Shown here piece by piece: positions 22,250 to 33,298 of a DNA stretch of 64,000 nucleotides; position 1 is the first letter of the stretch; every line of letters starts with the position of its first letter. A model generated the notes under the pieces. That model was not told the origin of the DNA and did no database searches. It worked only from the letters and a program-made list of their open reading frames with translations. The position numbers and the translations under genes are program-made. Origin of the DNA: Angomonas deanei (lineage: Eukaryota > Euglenozoa > Kinetoplastea > Trypanosomatida > Trypanosomatidae); assembly GCA_903995115.1 (NCBI GenBank), contig LR877150.1, positions 327,001 through 391,000 on the forward strand, read 5' to 3'.

Positions 22250-24152
22250 ATGAGCAGACTAGATAAGCGTCACTACCAAGATAACATTATCGGTAGTGAG
22301 GACGACCAGCTGCGAGCACACCTCTACGCCTTCAGCAACACACGCCCCACCTACAAGGTGGTCTTCTCTCCAGCGTCTCCCATTATTATTTTCAAAACCA
22401 AACTTAATAATGAGGAGCAGTCCGCCCTCACCAGCGGTACCGCGTACAACCCCTGCAAGGCGTGGAACAGTCTCGCGGAACTCTTGTTCACTCATCATCC
22501 TAATCGTATTCATGCCATGTATCTGTTAGACCTCGCCAGCTGGATGCACCAGACGACGGAGCCGCTGGAGGAGGCGGAGGCACAGCTGCGGGCCTCTTCC
22601 CTGGGGGAAGTCCTACGACAGACGAGTAACGTGGTGGCCAAGCTCAACCCCGCTAACGCACACTTGCTAGCGGCCGCCGCCTCTTGCCTGCTGGCCCTCA
22701 AGTTTGTGCTTGTGGGAGAGAAGATACACGGACACGGGGACCACCGCTACGTGCAACAGCTATTGCTGGTGTCGCCCAGCAGCGTCGCCTTGCTGAGAGA
22801 GCTGACCGAGAGTGCAAAGGGGCTGCGACGCACCCCAGAGGAGCTTGCCTACCCCAAGCCTCGTGTCTGTGTGTTGGTGTCCGAGGGCAGCGACCCCAGC
22901 GAGCTACAAGAATGGCTCCAGAGCTGCGATGGTAGTCTGTTCGAGTCCACAGAGGTGTGTTTTTACAATAATACCAACCCCGATACGTCTCTTTTTCATC
23001 GTCTGGCGGTGCTGACGGGTCATCCCATTCCGTCGCCGGAGGGAAGTGAGCTCGACAGTCATACACGTTACGCCACGAAGAGAGTCTACCAGATTGACTT
23101 TGTCCTCTCGAAACAGACCAAGACGGTAGAACAGATCGCCACCCGCTATCCACTGGAGGACGAGGATGACAGCAATGACGAGAACGAGGAGGAAGAGGAA
23201 GAAGGAGAGGTGCACGAGGATAACTGCGGCTGCGGTGATCATCATCATCATGAGAATCATAATCATAATGAAGAGGAAGACGATGATAATAATAATAATG
23301 AGGAGGAAGACGCGGTACCGCCTACCATTATCACCGGTATCTCTTCTCTCTTACATATTAAAGACACGGTGCAAGTGCTCATTGAAGGAAGAGTGTTGGA
23401 CCCCGCTAACCATCTCGTGGCGACGACGGAGGGTTGTGTGCATGCCGCGGGGTTGGGGGACTTGCTCGACGGCGGCAAGTACACCAGAGATGCTACGGTC
23501 ACCTTCTCCGCCACGGTTGCACGAGACGCGACTGGCAAAACATTTCTAGAAGTGAGCGAGGCGCGCTTCATGACGAAAAAAGAGGTGAAACAATCCTACA
23601 CGGTAGGGGAATCCCTTCAGGAGTTGCCACTCTCCTATCTCTTTTCTTCTTATGTCCTACCGTATCGGTGCCGTGCTCGTCCGGGGTCGCAAGTGCGCCC
23701 TCATTCGTGATCTTGATAATAATAAAGCAAGCAAACTAGAGTTACACATTCCGCATATTCCTCACGACGAAGGCGGCGAGACCGCGACGGACTGCGCCAT
23801 GCGTGCCCTGTGCGAATGCTTGGAAGTGAGCAGCGATAACTTTTATCTTCCCCATTATCTTACCCCGGTGGAGTGGTACACCCCTGGCGCCGTGGTGTTG
23901 GTGTATGTGGCGCTGGCGGTGGCGCCTCCGCCTCAAGGGGCAGCGAGCGACGGGATAGAGGATGCCCCCGAGCCGGAGGAGCCTTACGATTGGGTCAGTT
24001 ACGAGCGTGGCATGGCGGTGTGCCCGGACGAGGAGGAGCGGGAGGTACTGACGGAGGTGCGACGGAAGTTAGCGAAGGCACACCGTGCGGGGCTGTACAA
24101 GCCGGTAGAGGGGTGTGGCCTGTTCGGGGAGGCCGTGAAGAAGGCAAAGTAA
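22250..24152 (+). CDS. Hypothetical protein with His/acidic linker and degenerate Nudix-like C-terminus
   Basis: About 630 residues in two segments, 22250-about 23650 and about 23640-24152, related by one +1 change in 23605-23710. The N-terminal region is helical with no named domain. A linker at about 23155-23310 is extremely acidic and contains CGCGDHHHHENHNHN, a likely metal-binding stretch. After the join, YRIGAVLVRGRKCALIRD followed by GGETATDCAMRALCECLEV resembles a Nudix fold and box (GETxxxxAxREL). The first Glu of the REUxEE core is Ala, and the last is not conserved, so catalysis is doubtful. I prefer one gene over two because the segments overlap by about 60 bases and there is no room for a splice acceptor. 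This is one of the few frame breaks in GC-rich DNA. Confidence 0.6.
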
Positions 24153-24348
24153 TCGTAATAATGAATAATGACGTTTAAATTAAGGTATTTTTTTTTTTTT
24201 GAAATTCAACAGAATCTGATCAAATGAAATTAAAACTACATTTCCCACGATTAGGATTCACTTTTTTCTCTTTTCCCTTTCAAAAAAATAGTCCTCAAGC
24301 ATCACGAATCAAAAAAAAAAAAAATAATAATAATAATAAATAATTAAA

Positions 24349-24891
24349 ATGGTAGTCCATCTACTATGGATGATTAACCAGTCAGGACAGCTCATTGCGC
24401 GCACCCCCTTTACCGAGCCTGCCCTGCTAGGCGAGCTGGGCACCAACGCCGACCTCCAGCTCACGGTGAGTAGTGTTCTTTTCTCCACCTACGGCATGTC
24501 CCAAGAGCTGACGCCCAACGCCAGCCCCATCGACTGCGCTGGTATGAACTTAATCGAATGCGAGGAACACTCCATCCATATTTACGAAACCCCCACGCTG
24601 GTGAAAATAGTTTTGTTTACCGATAAAGGCACCACCCACTGTCGTCCATTGTTTCGAGAGTTGTATGTTGCCTATGTGGACTACGCCGTGAAGAATCCTT
24701 TTCATGTCGTGGACGAGGCTGGCATTGGCCAACCGATCCGTGTTTCCGTCTTTTCTAGCGCCATACGCTCCATTGTCGGCCGTTACAATAGTAGTAGTAA
24801 TAATAATAGTGTGAGTGGGCGGCCGCCGGTGCTGACGTCTAGTAGTACGGGGGTAACGCCGCGGCGACCATGTATGCGTGAGGCGCGATGA
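24349..24891 (+). CDS. TRAPPC4: TRAPP complex subunit TRAPPC4/Trs23 (sybindin-like)
   Basis: A 180-residue longin-fold protein. The N-terminus (VVHLLWMINQSGQLI) fits the first beta hairpin of sybindin-family TRAPP subunits. The C-terminal part is the clearest match: IYETPTLVKIVLFTD, then FRELYVAYVDYAVKNPF followed by a proline-containing strand, closely follows the ALKNPFY segment of TRAPPC4. TRAPP complexes tether vesicles and act as Rab1/Ypt1 or Rab11 exchange factors at the Golgi. TRAPPC4 is a core subunit contacting the Rab. A Ser/Asn/Pro-rich tail of about 30 residues follows the domain. The frame is intact and ends in TGA. An alternative is another sybindin-family subunit (TRAPPC1/Bet5), which I think less likely because of the KNPF motif. 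Confidence 0.78.
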   Translation: MVVHLLWMINQSGQLIARTPFTEPALLGELGTNADLQLTVSSVLFSTYGMSQELTPNASPIDCAGMNLIECEEHSIHIYETPTLVKIVLFTDKGTTHCRPLFRELYVAYVDYAVKNPFHVVDEAGIGQPIRVSVFSSAIRSIVGRYNSSSNNNSVSGRPPVLTSSSTGVTPRRPCMREAR

Positions 24892-24980
24892 TGATGATTG
24901 TTGTTGTTGTCTAGTTGTTCAATTTTTTTCTTCATTATATATATATTTGCCTACTTTCCAAACAACCACAGACGAACCTC

Positions 24981-25021
24981 TGTTCCCTATCTTCTTCTTC
25001 TCTCTTCTCTTCTTTATACAG
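24981..25021 (+). promoter_or_regulatory. Candidate trans-splice acceptor for eL27 copy 1
   Basis: A strong C/T tract (24981-25016) is followed by TATACAG with AG at 25020-25021, 23 bases before the ATG. This is the clearest kinetoplastid-style acceptor in the window. Confidence 0.65.
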
Positions 25022-25043
25022 CGGAATTTTTTTTCTTTTACAC

Positions 25044-25448
25044 ATGACCAAGTTCCTCAAGCCTGGTAAGGTGGTGATCGTGACGAGCGGCCGCTACGCC
25101 GGTCGCAAGGCTGTGATTGTGCAGAACACCGATGATGCCACCAAGGAGCGTCCCTACGGCCACGCCTTGCTCGCCGGCCTCAAGCGCTACCCCAAGAAGG
25201 TGACCCGTGGCATGAGCCGCCAGACGATTGCCCGCCGCTCCCAGGTGAGCTGCTTCCTCCGCGTGGTGAACCACAAGCACTTCCTGCCCACCCGCTACAA
25301 CGTGGACCTCTCCAAGGAGCTCCGCGGTAAGGTGGATGTGAGCGACGCGACCAAGAAGGCGCACTCCCGTCGTCTGATCAAGAAGCTGTTCCAGGCCCGC
25401 TACAACGCCGGCAGTAACGCTTGGCTCTTCCAGCGTCTTCGCTTTTAA
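25044..25448 (+). CDS. RPL27: 60S ribosomal protein eL27, copy 1
   Basis: A 134-residue protein matching eukaryotic L27: the N-terminal KOW-type strand MTKFLKPGKVVIVTSGRYAG, the middle SCFLRVVNHKHFLPTRYNVD and the C-terminal basic helix ending FQRLRF. It is a cytosolic large-subunit protein. The start is the ATG at 25044, only 23 bases after the predicted splice acceptor; an in-frame extension upstream is 5' leader. Codon use is very strongly biased to G/C-ending codons, as for highly expressed genes. The coding DNA is almost identical to the second copy at 30048, while the flanks differ. It stops with TAA directly followed by an A-run. Confidence 0.97.
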   Translation: MTKFLKPGKVVIVTSGRYAGRKAVIVQNTDDATKERPYGHALLAGLKRYPKKVTRGMSRQTIARRSQVSCFLRVVNHKHFLPTRYNVDLSKELRGKVDVSDATKKAHSRRLIKKLFQARYNAGSNAWLFQRLRF

Positions 25449-25866
25449 AAAAATAATGACGAGAAGGGAAAGACGTGTTTTTGAAGAGTGACTCCGTAGA
25501 AGAAAAAAAGGAAAAATGGGAACGGATGTGTTTAGAATGACTTTCCACTTTTTTTTTTTGGTGGTTAGTTCATTTTGTTACACATACCGCATTTCTTTTT
25601 TTTTTTGTTCCGTTTTTGTTTTTGGTGATTTACATTTTATTTTTACTTTAAACCAAATAAACACACTTTTTTTTTTTTAGGACGATTTCATTATTGTGAA
25701 GTTGTTTGCGTCTGTCGTGGAACTTACGGATACTACTTTTCCTTTTTCTTTCTTACCCCTCCTTTTCAAGCAGAACAATAATAATAAAAAGATATAAAGA
25801 ACAAATACACTTACAACAGTCAGAAAAACAAAACAACAACAACAATAATAAGAAATAGAGTGCAGC
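25449..25866. other. AT-rich intergenic spacer
   Basis: Contains the 3' flank of eL27, T-runs around 25550-25680 and a C/T-rich block at about 25738-25768 that could act as the splice signal of the next gene. The reverse-strand open stretches are low-complexity. No RNA gene was recognised. Confidence 0.6.
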
Positions 25867-28800
25867 ATGATAAGACAGAGTCGCCTCCGCCGATGTCTCG
25901 CTACCACTATTGCGAATACGAACCATAACAACAAACATCATAATAGTGGAGTACCCTTACGACTGTTAGCTCGACGAGCCTGGGCCCCTGGTGTGCTGCA
26001 TGGGGGTCAGCTACACAGTGTCCTCACCTCCTCGCATGAACTAGGCCTCTTGTCCTCTCAGATTGGAGATAGCGCCTGCGTCGAGACGATCAAGACGCTT
26101 TTATTTTTACAAAACAACAATCATGATCCTTATCAGGATAATAATAATAATAATAATAAGTTTCACACCATTGAGCCGCAACAACTCTGTCGTGTCTTTT
26201 ACTTTCTAACGGACGCGGTAGAAGCACGCTACGGCCTTCCACAGAAAAAAGAAAATAATCATCATAGTAGTGCGATTCTCATATCAGGGGAGTCCCCCCT
26301 AGAAGACGTCCTACGCTCCTTGCAATACAATATTATACGACAAGTGGATCTATTCTCCCCGAAGGAAATGATTGGTTTATTGAAAACGGTGTTGCGTCTA
26401 CGGCGTATTCCGTTATATCAAAATAATAATCATAATCATAATAATATAGGATTGGAAAAATCGACGAAAAGTAGTTTGGCGGAGAAAGAGTTGCTGTTGG
26501 AACTACAAAAGCGCATCTTTGCGATTATCCCTGTTGTGCGGCGGAAAGAAGATTTATTTCAGTTTTTATCCATTCTCGTTGAGGAAAGTCGTTTTCAACA
26601 CCACAATCCTCAAAATAATCCTCCTCCTCCTCATAATTTAAATAATAATAATAATAATAATAGTATGGTAGAAGAAGAGGAAGAGAGTGCTGTGCTGCAC
26701 GATAACGATTGGTCCTTAAATCAAAATAATAAAGAAGAGGCGATAAAACATCAATTTCTCAATACTTTTTTCCAATCAGCGGACAGAAGCGTGGACGATG
26801 CGTTTTATAGTACGAATCCTAATCGTGATCCTACGGAGAACATTTTTGAAAAAAATTCATTTTTAGATGAAATCCGCGATCGTCTTTTTGTCGTGTTACA
26901 AAACAAATTAGAAAACGAAGAAACCGTACATACACCCAATAATGAATTTTTTAACACGAGAGAAAAAATGGAGTTGCTGCACTGCATTACCTATCCAAAT
27001 AAAAATAAAAATCATCATCATCATAATGTTTTAGATTTCTCTCCTCGTGTCATTCCAGATAGCCTTCGACCGCTGGTGGTGGAGATTTTGAAAAGTATTC
27101 ATTATTATATACAAAACCACGAAAATAAAGCTAATAATCAAAATAATAATAATAGTCATGGATTACTTTCCAAAGTAAACAAAAATATAAATAATAATAA
27201 TAATACAATAAATAATCCTCAAAATGCCATTTCGCTTAAAAATTGTGTCTTTCTTCTTCAATTGTTAATTCAATTTAACATGACCAATACCCATTTCTTA
27301 AATGATCATAATTATAATAATAAAAAGGAAACTCTTTTTGAGATGTTGGTCCATCACACATTTGACACCATTCTGAAAAAAAAGTCCGTTCAGCAGAAAA
27401 GTAATGTTTTGTTTCAATTATCCGAGGAGGAATGGTATACCGCGATTTCGGCCTTGCTCGCCGTTCTACCGAACAACAATAATCATAATTTTAATAATAA
27501 TAATAATATTATTGATCATCCTGCGGTGGTGCAGCCTACCTTAAAAGAGGAAACTTACATCAAACTATATTTTCTGTACAATGAGTTTTTTCGAAAGTTG
27601 TGGTTGGAAATACTACACAAATAATAATAATAATAATCATAAAGAAAGTTTTTACAAAGCAAGACAGTTTATATTGCCGTTGCTGTCGCACCTTCCAGAG
27701 GCATACACCCAAACCTTAATAGCAAAACTAAAAAATGAAAATAATCATCATCATAATGAAATATTGACGGGTAGTATTCGTCTGTTCTTGCGGAATATGG
27801 AAGAAAGTGGTTTCTTTTTTCTGTTGAAAAATAATAATAATAATGACACCAAAAAAGAGTTGGACGATTATAATTATTTTCACTTATCAAATGCGGAAAA
27901 AGTACTTTGCATTGGCGTCGTCTTCCGGTGGAAACTTTTATGTTTTGATCAAGATAATAAGAATAGTATTAAGAATAGAATTCAATGGCGACGTCGTCCG
28001 GACAGTGAAGAAACACAAAAAAAATGCACAATTGTTATGCCAACTCATCCGCTCCGACATCCATCAAAATAATAATAATAATAATAATAATAAGTTAGAT
28101 GCCGTTCGTGTCATGAAAGTCCTGACGGAAATTTCCTATTCCATTTATACGATACCCAAACAGAAGAATAATACAGTGTATACCATGTTTTACGATTTGT
28201 GTTTGGAAATGCATTCGATGCTGCAGTCCACGTTGAAACGAAACGAAGTGGCCACCACCCTTCCAATAAAGGATAATAATAATAATAATCATAATGAAAA
28301 TAGCGCACTGCTCATTCGATTTTTAGTGTCCATGTCAAAACTAAACTTACACAAGAAACAATATTATTATTCTTATTTGAACGATGACCGATTCCACTGT
28401 TTTTCTCGTTCTTCCTTTTTAGTACATGGGGTGTCGAGTTTTGATTTTATTGCCTTGTTGACGGTGGTATACCGGGAGCAGCTAAAAGTGCCGCGCATCG
28501 TGGACAGCGCTGTACGACGATTATATCAATAATGAAAATGAAAATAATAATACTATGACAATCATACAAAAAGTACAGTATTTGAATGCGGTATCGAAAG
28601 TAGCGGGCGCCGTGACGAAGGTGAAGTCCCCTCTCTGTCGTCCACTACAGTTACCCTCCACGGAGCTCACTATATCCAGTTGTAAGAAACATGAAAACGA
28701 GGAGAATAATAAAAAGAACGTACCACCGGCGAGTTGCTTTTTCAAAAGTCGAGAAGAAATATTTTCTTTATCTTTCTTACATGCGTTGTCTTTATTTGAC

Positions 28801-29842
28801 TCGCTAGTGACCTTACGGCAGTTTTACTGGGTAAAGGAGTTATTATTATTCTCATCTTCCAGTCATCATCATCATAATAATATATACTATTGTCTCTTGT
28901 TGGAACCAGGAAAGAGCCCCTTGTATCCTCATAATAATGATAATAATAATAATGAGAAAACTGTGTTGGAAGTGAAGATGCGCTCCGTGCACTCGACCAC
29001 CACCCTCTGCGAAGCGTTTTCTTCTTTTTTGAGAGTTTTGACAATTTCCAATCATAATAATAATAATAATTTCATTCGTGTTTGTGAATTGTATACGAAT
29101 GCGATTTTAACGGTATTATCGAATCGTTTCCAAAATAATAATAATAATAATAGTCATAATTCTAATTTTTGGACAGATGTGAGCAAACTGACCCGTTATT
29201 GGGCCTGCGTGCATTATTATTATTACGAAAATAAAAATAATAATAATAAAACATTTTTTACTTTGATGGAAACTTTAAAAACACCGATTGGAACTCGTTT
29301 AAAACATATTGCCAACGATGCTTCTTTATCACCGAATACCTTTTTATACCGGCAGCTGTCATTGGCCATTAAACTCAACTTACTGGATCATAAAAATAAT
29401 AATAATAAGAATGAAATACTGTTATCCAAACAAGAAGTACAAGTTTTAATCCATCATTTGGAATTGAATCACATGACGTCCATGAAGGGTAATCACCAGC
29501 AAGGGGTCGACGTACTGCAGGTGGCGCTATGGCTAGCCGAGTTTGAAAATAATAATAGTAATGAAAAAAATAAAAGTATCACAACGGCATTATTGCAGTA
29601 CGTGGTCTCACAGGTGCACACCATGCAGGGGCAGCAGGCACTGACGGTCTGGTACCTGTGTCACTCCCACCTTCACAATATGAATAATAATCAGAATGAG
29701 GAAGATAATGCATCCTTCTTGTCCGTTATACAAACCATCATGAACACGGCCAAGACAGTGGTGCTACGGGACGAGCCAAAAGTTAAGTCCATTGGAACAC
29801 GAGATAAAGGAATCGCTGGAGAGGGATGCAGCGGGATGGTAA
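25867..29842 (+). CDS. Asn-rich helical protein with mitochondrial-type presequence, five frame segments
   Basis: About 1320 residues. The N-terminus MIRQSRLRRCLATTI is Arg-rich, lacks acids and reads as a mitochondrial targeting presequence. The rest is helical repeat-like sequence (such as LYFLYNEFFRKLWLEILHK) with Asn inserts, reminiscent of large kinetoplastid mitochondrial RNA-processing or mitoribosome-assembly factors, but no domain was recognised. Segments: 25867-27624, about 27625-28000, about 28000-28532, about 28533-29790 and about 29790-29842. Joins are +1 at AAA-TAA-T (27622-27624) and CAA-TAA-T (28530-28532), +1 somewhere before AAA-TAA-T at 28070-28072, and +1 near 29790. I place the end at TAA 29840-29842 because the last phase reads LEHEIKESLERDAAGW, whereas the uncorrected frame runs on as Phe-rich sequence to 30018 inside the next gene's leader. 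Confidence 0.6.
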
Positions 29843-29977
29843 CGCTTATTTTTTTTTGTTTATTTTTGAATCTTCACACAAACACATTTTTTTTTTTTTT
29901 TTACTTGTACAACAGATTTATAGAAAACAAACAAATAACGATATGCAGGAATGAGAAATATCGTAAACCTTTCATAA

Positions 29978-30018
29978 ATCTTCTCTCCCTCTTTTTTATT
30001 TTTTTTTTTTATCAATAG
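29978..30018 (+). promoter_or_regulatory. Candidate trans-splice acceptor for eL27 copy 2
   Basis: A C/T then T-rich tract ends in ATCAATAG with AG at 30017-30018, 30 bases before the ATG. The sequence is unrelated to the acceptor of copy 1. Confidence 0.55.
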
Positions 30019-30047
30019 AACGACACGTCCATTTTCCTTTTACGAAC

Positions 30048-30452
30048 ATGACCAAGTTCCTCAAGCCTGGTAAGGTGGTGATCGTGACGAGCGGCCGCTA
30101 CGCCGGTCGCAAGGCTGTGATTGTGCAGAACACCGATGATGCCACCAAGGAGCGTCCCTACGGCCACGCCTTGCTCGCCGGCCTCAAGCGCTACCCCAAG
30201 AAGGTGACCCGTGGCATGAGCCGCCAGACGATTGCCCGCCGCTCTCAGGTGAGCTGCTTCCTCCGCGTGGTGAACCACAAGCACTTCCTGCCCACCCGCT
30301 ACAACGTGGACCTCTCCAAGGAGCTCCGCGGTAAGGTGGATGTGAGCGACGCGACCAAGAAGGCGCACTCCCGCCGCCTGATCAAGAAGCTGTTCCAGGC
30401 CCGCTACAACGCCGGCAGTAACGCTTGGCTCTTCCAGCGTCTTCGCTTTTAA
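30048..30452 (+). CDS. RPL27: 60S ribosomal protein eL27, copy 2
   Basis: A 134-residue protein identical in amino-acid sequence to copy 1. By eye only three synonymous differences separate the two coding sequences: one C/T near 30246, and C for T at two neighbouring codons near 30373-30376. The 5' leader, acceptor and 3' flank are unrelated between copies. Near-identity limited to the coding region suggests gene conversion or strong selection on codons, rather than a recent duplication of the whole locus. Two separated copies would give different untranslated regions and hence possibly different expression. Confidence 0.97.
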   Translation: MTKFLKPGKVVIVTSGRYAGRKAVIVQNTDDATKERPYGHALLAGLKRYPKKVTRGMSRQTIARRSQVSCFLRVVNHKHFLPTRYNVDLSKELRGKVDVSDATKKAHSRRLIKKLFQARYNAGSNAWLFQRLRF

Positions 30453-30702
30453 CAGCAAAGGCAAATTTTTCTTGTCCTTGCTAAAAAAGCGTTGATGTTG
30501 CAGTAAACGTGTAGTTCTTTTTATTTATTATATTTTATTTTAAAAAACGCCTTTTTTTTTTAACACCTGTGGAACGTCTGTTGGCACAACCTTTGTTACT
30601 GTGAAAAAGTGAACTCTTACATTACATTTTAACTCTCTTCATTTTCTAATGTAGTTTCAACAAAAAAGGGTTTTAGTAAAAAAAAAAAAAAAAAGGTCAC
30701 CC

Positions 30703-32949
30703 ATGTTACGACAAGTCTGCATCCTGTTCGAAAAGAAACACGCCCCCAGCCTGGGCAGCTCCCTCCTCAACCCTCGCAGTAACCGAGCGAAGCTACGCAA
30801 GATGATGGCCACCCACCAGGCACAGTCGGAGCACTTCGAGGGGCAAGCGCTGCACGCGGAGATTGGCGGAGAGCGTTCCACCACCATCAAACGAAAGAGT
30901 AGGACCCAACGCAGGCGGCACTACACGAAGCAGGTGGGCCAGCGCGTGGCGGAGGAGGCGAGGCACATGACCGACGCGGAGTGGGAGTCGGTCTCGATGG
31001 ACGATAAACATGCCTTCACACAGTATCTCTCACGCCTGTTGCAGGAGTCCCCTGGCGAGGTTAGCGAGCAGCAGCGGCGCCGCTACTTTGAGACGACGAT
31101 GGTGGACCCTCGCGAGATGGACCCTAACCGCACGGTGAAGGATGCCTACGAGCGGCTCAAGCTAGGGCTGCCCCTGCAGCTCAAGGACCCACAGCGCTCC
31201 TCCGGTGTGTCACAGGCACTCTACGAGAGCGGAGAGGCTAGTTTATTTGACCCTGACAAGGTGAATGAGTTGGAGAATGCCATGATCCATGTGAAGCAGG
31301 TGTACGCCGACTACGTGGAGAAGCGGCGGGAGGGGGTCAGCACGGAGCAGGAGCGACGACAGCTCGCCCACCTCACCGCTGCCCTCAATGTGGAAACACA
31401 GAAGCACTTGGCCAACCTCTTCAAGTACGCGGAGGAGCGTGTAAGGTCTCTAGCGATGGCAGAACGCAAAGAACAGCTGGAGGAGCTCCAGCGGCTGAAG
31501 GAGGCGATCCAACAGCGCCCTAATCAGAATAGTAATAATACTAATAAAAAGTCTAGCAAGCGACGGTCCAAGAAACAACGCATCAAGCAATCGATTAGTG
31601 CTGCCATTGGGCTCGACGTGGGCGTAGTGGACAGCATGCTGAGCGAGATGGAAGCACAAGAAAAGTTCATGCAGTTCTGTGAGGTGTTCGCCCGCCTCAC
31701 CGTCGGCCGCGGCTTCACCCACACCGCAGAGGACGAGGGGCTGGATGCCTACACCGAGTCCATGAAGAAGTTATACTCCGTGGATGCGGGGACGATGAGC
31801 ACGCTGGAGGCCGTGCAGTACATGGCGGCGAAAGAGTCGGTTCCCCCGGTGGAGTGGGCGCGGCGGTGGTATGAGCGGGCGGTACTCCTGCCGCTGCAGC
31901 AGACCCCGGAGTACAAGCGGCTGGAGGAGATACGCACGCAGGAGCTCGAGGCACTAAAGCTCCGTCGAGAGATACAACAGAAAGAAGAGGAAGGGACGCC
32001 ATCGGAGGAGAGAGCCTTGGTGGCTGGCAGTGAGGCTGCCCGACTTACGGAAGAAAAAACCGTCCAGCTCGTCGAAAAAATGTTCATGAAGAAGGATGAC
32101 GCCAGGCTACAGTCCATTCACGAGCGACGCCTCAAGTACCTTGCCTACCTGCAGCTGGAGCGGCAAATAGAGCAGTCGAGGGAGAATGCAAAATTATTCG
32201 AGGGTGTCGAAACCTCTCCGGAGGCCGACGTGTGCCACACGCTTTATGAAAAAATGATGGACCGTCGCCGGGCGCTGCAGTCCACGACAGAAGAAGACAC
32301 CAATGTCTTTCGGGATGAGGAGATGGCCTCTCTCTTTGAGCAAATCCGTGAAGTGGTGTTGCGAGTCATTGAAGAACGACAGGCACAGCGGAAGGTAGAC
32401 CGACAGCACGAGCGACGGGCGGCCGTGGCGTCTGCCTTACGAGGGGTCGCCCAAGGCGAGGAGACCGCCTCGGAGCAGTTACGACAGGTGGTGCAGGCAC
32501 AGAAACAGTCCGTCGGCCGTCGCTTGCTAGGGATATTGGAGAATGACGTACAGCATGAGATGCAATGGCTGCAGTCGATGGAGGAAGCAGAGCGGCCGCC
32601 GCTGCTGCCGGTACCGCGGCCCATGTCCTACGTGAGCGCCGCGGACGTCGCCTCATGGCGTACCTTGCGGGAGGAGCAGGAGCACCAAAAGGGAGATCCT
32701 TTTCAGAAACACAAGAAGCCCAGCAAAGGTCAGTTCGCCGCGGAACTCCTGGCGCAGCGGTGGCCGGTGCCAGACAAGCCGTTGTTGTTTTGGGGGACGG
32801 GTAGTCGTGCCGTGCAGCAGGCACTACGCAATGCTGCCGAGGATGCCGATCGCCGTCGACGTGGTGAGGCGTTGGTGCCGCCATACCCGTGTGCCGAGAA
32901 CCCGTGGGGATGGCGTTTGGCGAAAGATATACTGGATGACGACGATTAG
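30703..32949 (+). CDS. Large helical basic protein, probably mitochondrial
   Basis: A 748-residue protein rich in Glu, Arg, Gln and Leu. Long predicted helices cover most of its length (for example about residues 180-300 and 400-640), probably forming coiled coils. It starts MLRQVCILFEKKHAPSL, a short basic-hydrophobic N-terminus compatible with mitochondrial import. It ends with a compact aromatic/Pro segment (CAENPWGWRLAKDIL) and an acidic DDDD tail. This style matches kinetoplastid-specific mitoribosomal or assembly proteins, but I do not recognise a defined family. The frame is unbroken over 2.2 kb of GC-rich sequence. It stops with TAG. A likely splice acceptor is TGTAG at 30653-30654. 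Confidence 0.85.
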   Translation: MLRQVCILFEKKHAPSLGSSLLNPRSNRAKLRKMMATHQAQSEHFEGQALHAEIGGERSTTIKRKSRTQRRRHYTKQVGQRVAEEARHMTDAEWESVSMDDKHAFTQYLSRLLQESPGEVSEQQRRRYFETTMVDPREMDPNRTVKDAYERLKLGLPLQLKDPQRSSGVSQALYESGEASLFDPDKVNELENAMIHVKQVYADYVEKRREGVSTEQERRQLAHLTAALNVETQKHLANLFKYAEERVRSLAMAERKEQLEELQRLKEAIQQRPNQNSNNTNKKSSKRRSKKQRIKQSISAAIGLDVGVVDSMLSEMEAQEKFMQFCEVFARLTVGRGFTHTAEDEGLDAYTESMKKLYSVDAGTMSTLEAVQYMAAKESVPPVEWARRWYERAVLLPLQQTPEYKRLEEIRTQELEALKLRREIQQKEEEGTPSEERALVAGSEAARLTEEKTVQLVEKMFMKKDDARLQSIHERRLKYLAYLQLERQIEQSRENAKLFEGVETSPEADVCHTLYEKMMDRRRALQSTTEEDTNVFRDEEMASLFEQIREVVLRVIEERQAQRKVDRQHERRAAVASALRGVAQGEETASEQLRQVVQAQKQSVGRRLLGILENDVQHEMQWLQSMEEAERPPLLPVPRPMSYVSAADVASWRTLREEQEHQKGDPFQKHKKPSKGQFAAELLAQRWPVPDKPLLFWGTGSRAVQQALRNAAEDADRRRRGEALVPPYPCAENPWGWRLAKDILDDDD

Positions 32950-33298
32950 TTCGTCTCTCTACTTCACAGTTTTTTTTTTTTTTTTTGATATTAAATAAAA
33001 TAACATGTTAAAAAAAAAAAAACATTGATGTTCACTATGGTTTTGTTTTTGTCTTCCGCTGTATATGTTTCTGTTATTATAATCACTGAAAATGTATTTC
33101 TTCTTCTCTCCTTTATCTCAGAATAATTGAAACAAGAACGACAAGAAATCTTGTTTTTTTCAGCCAAATAAAAAAAATTACTCAAAAAGTTATTTTCAAA
33201 ATCAAAAAAAGAAATATTCAAAAAATAAACTAAAAAAGAAACACCAGCCTTACCTTTTTTTCAAAATTCCTTACTAAAAAAAAATAAACAATTCGATC
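32950..33298. other. AT-rich intergenic spacer
   Basis: T-run after the stop, scattered A-runs, and a C/T-rich stretch CCTTACCTTTTTTTC near 33247-33261 close to the transporter start. Nothing else is seen. Confidence 0.6.

Noticed and set aside
23652-24152. A separate small Nudix gene.
   Set aside because: It overlaps the preceding frame by about 60 bases with no spacer or acceptor; one gene with a frame change is simpler.
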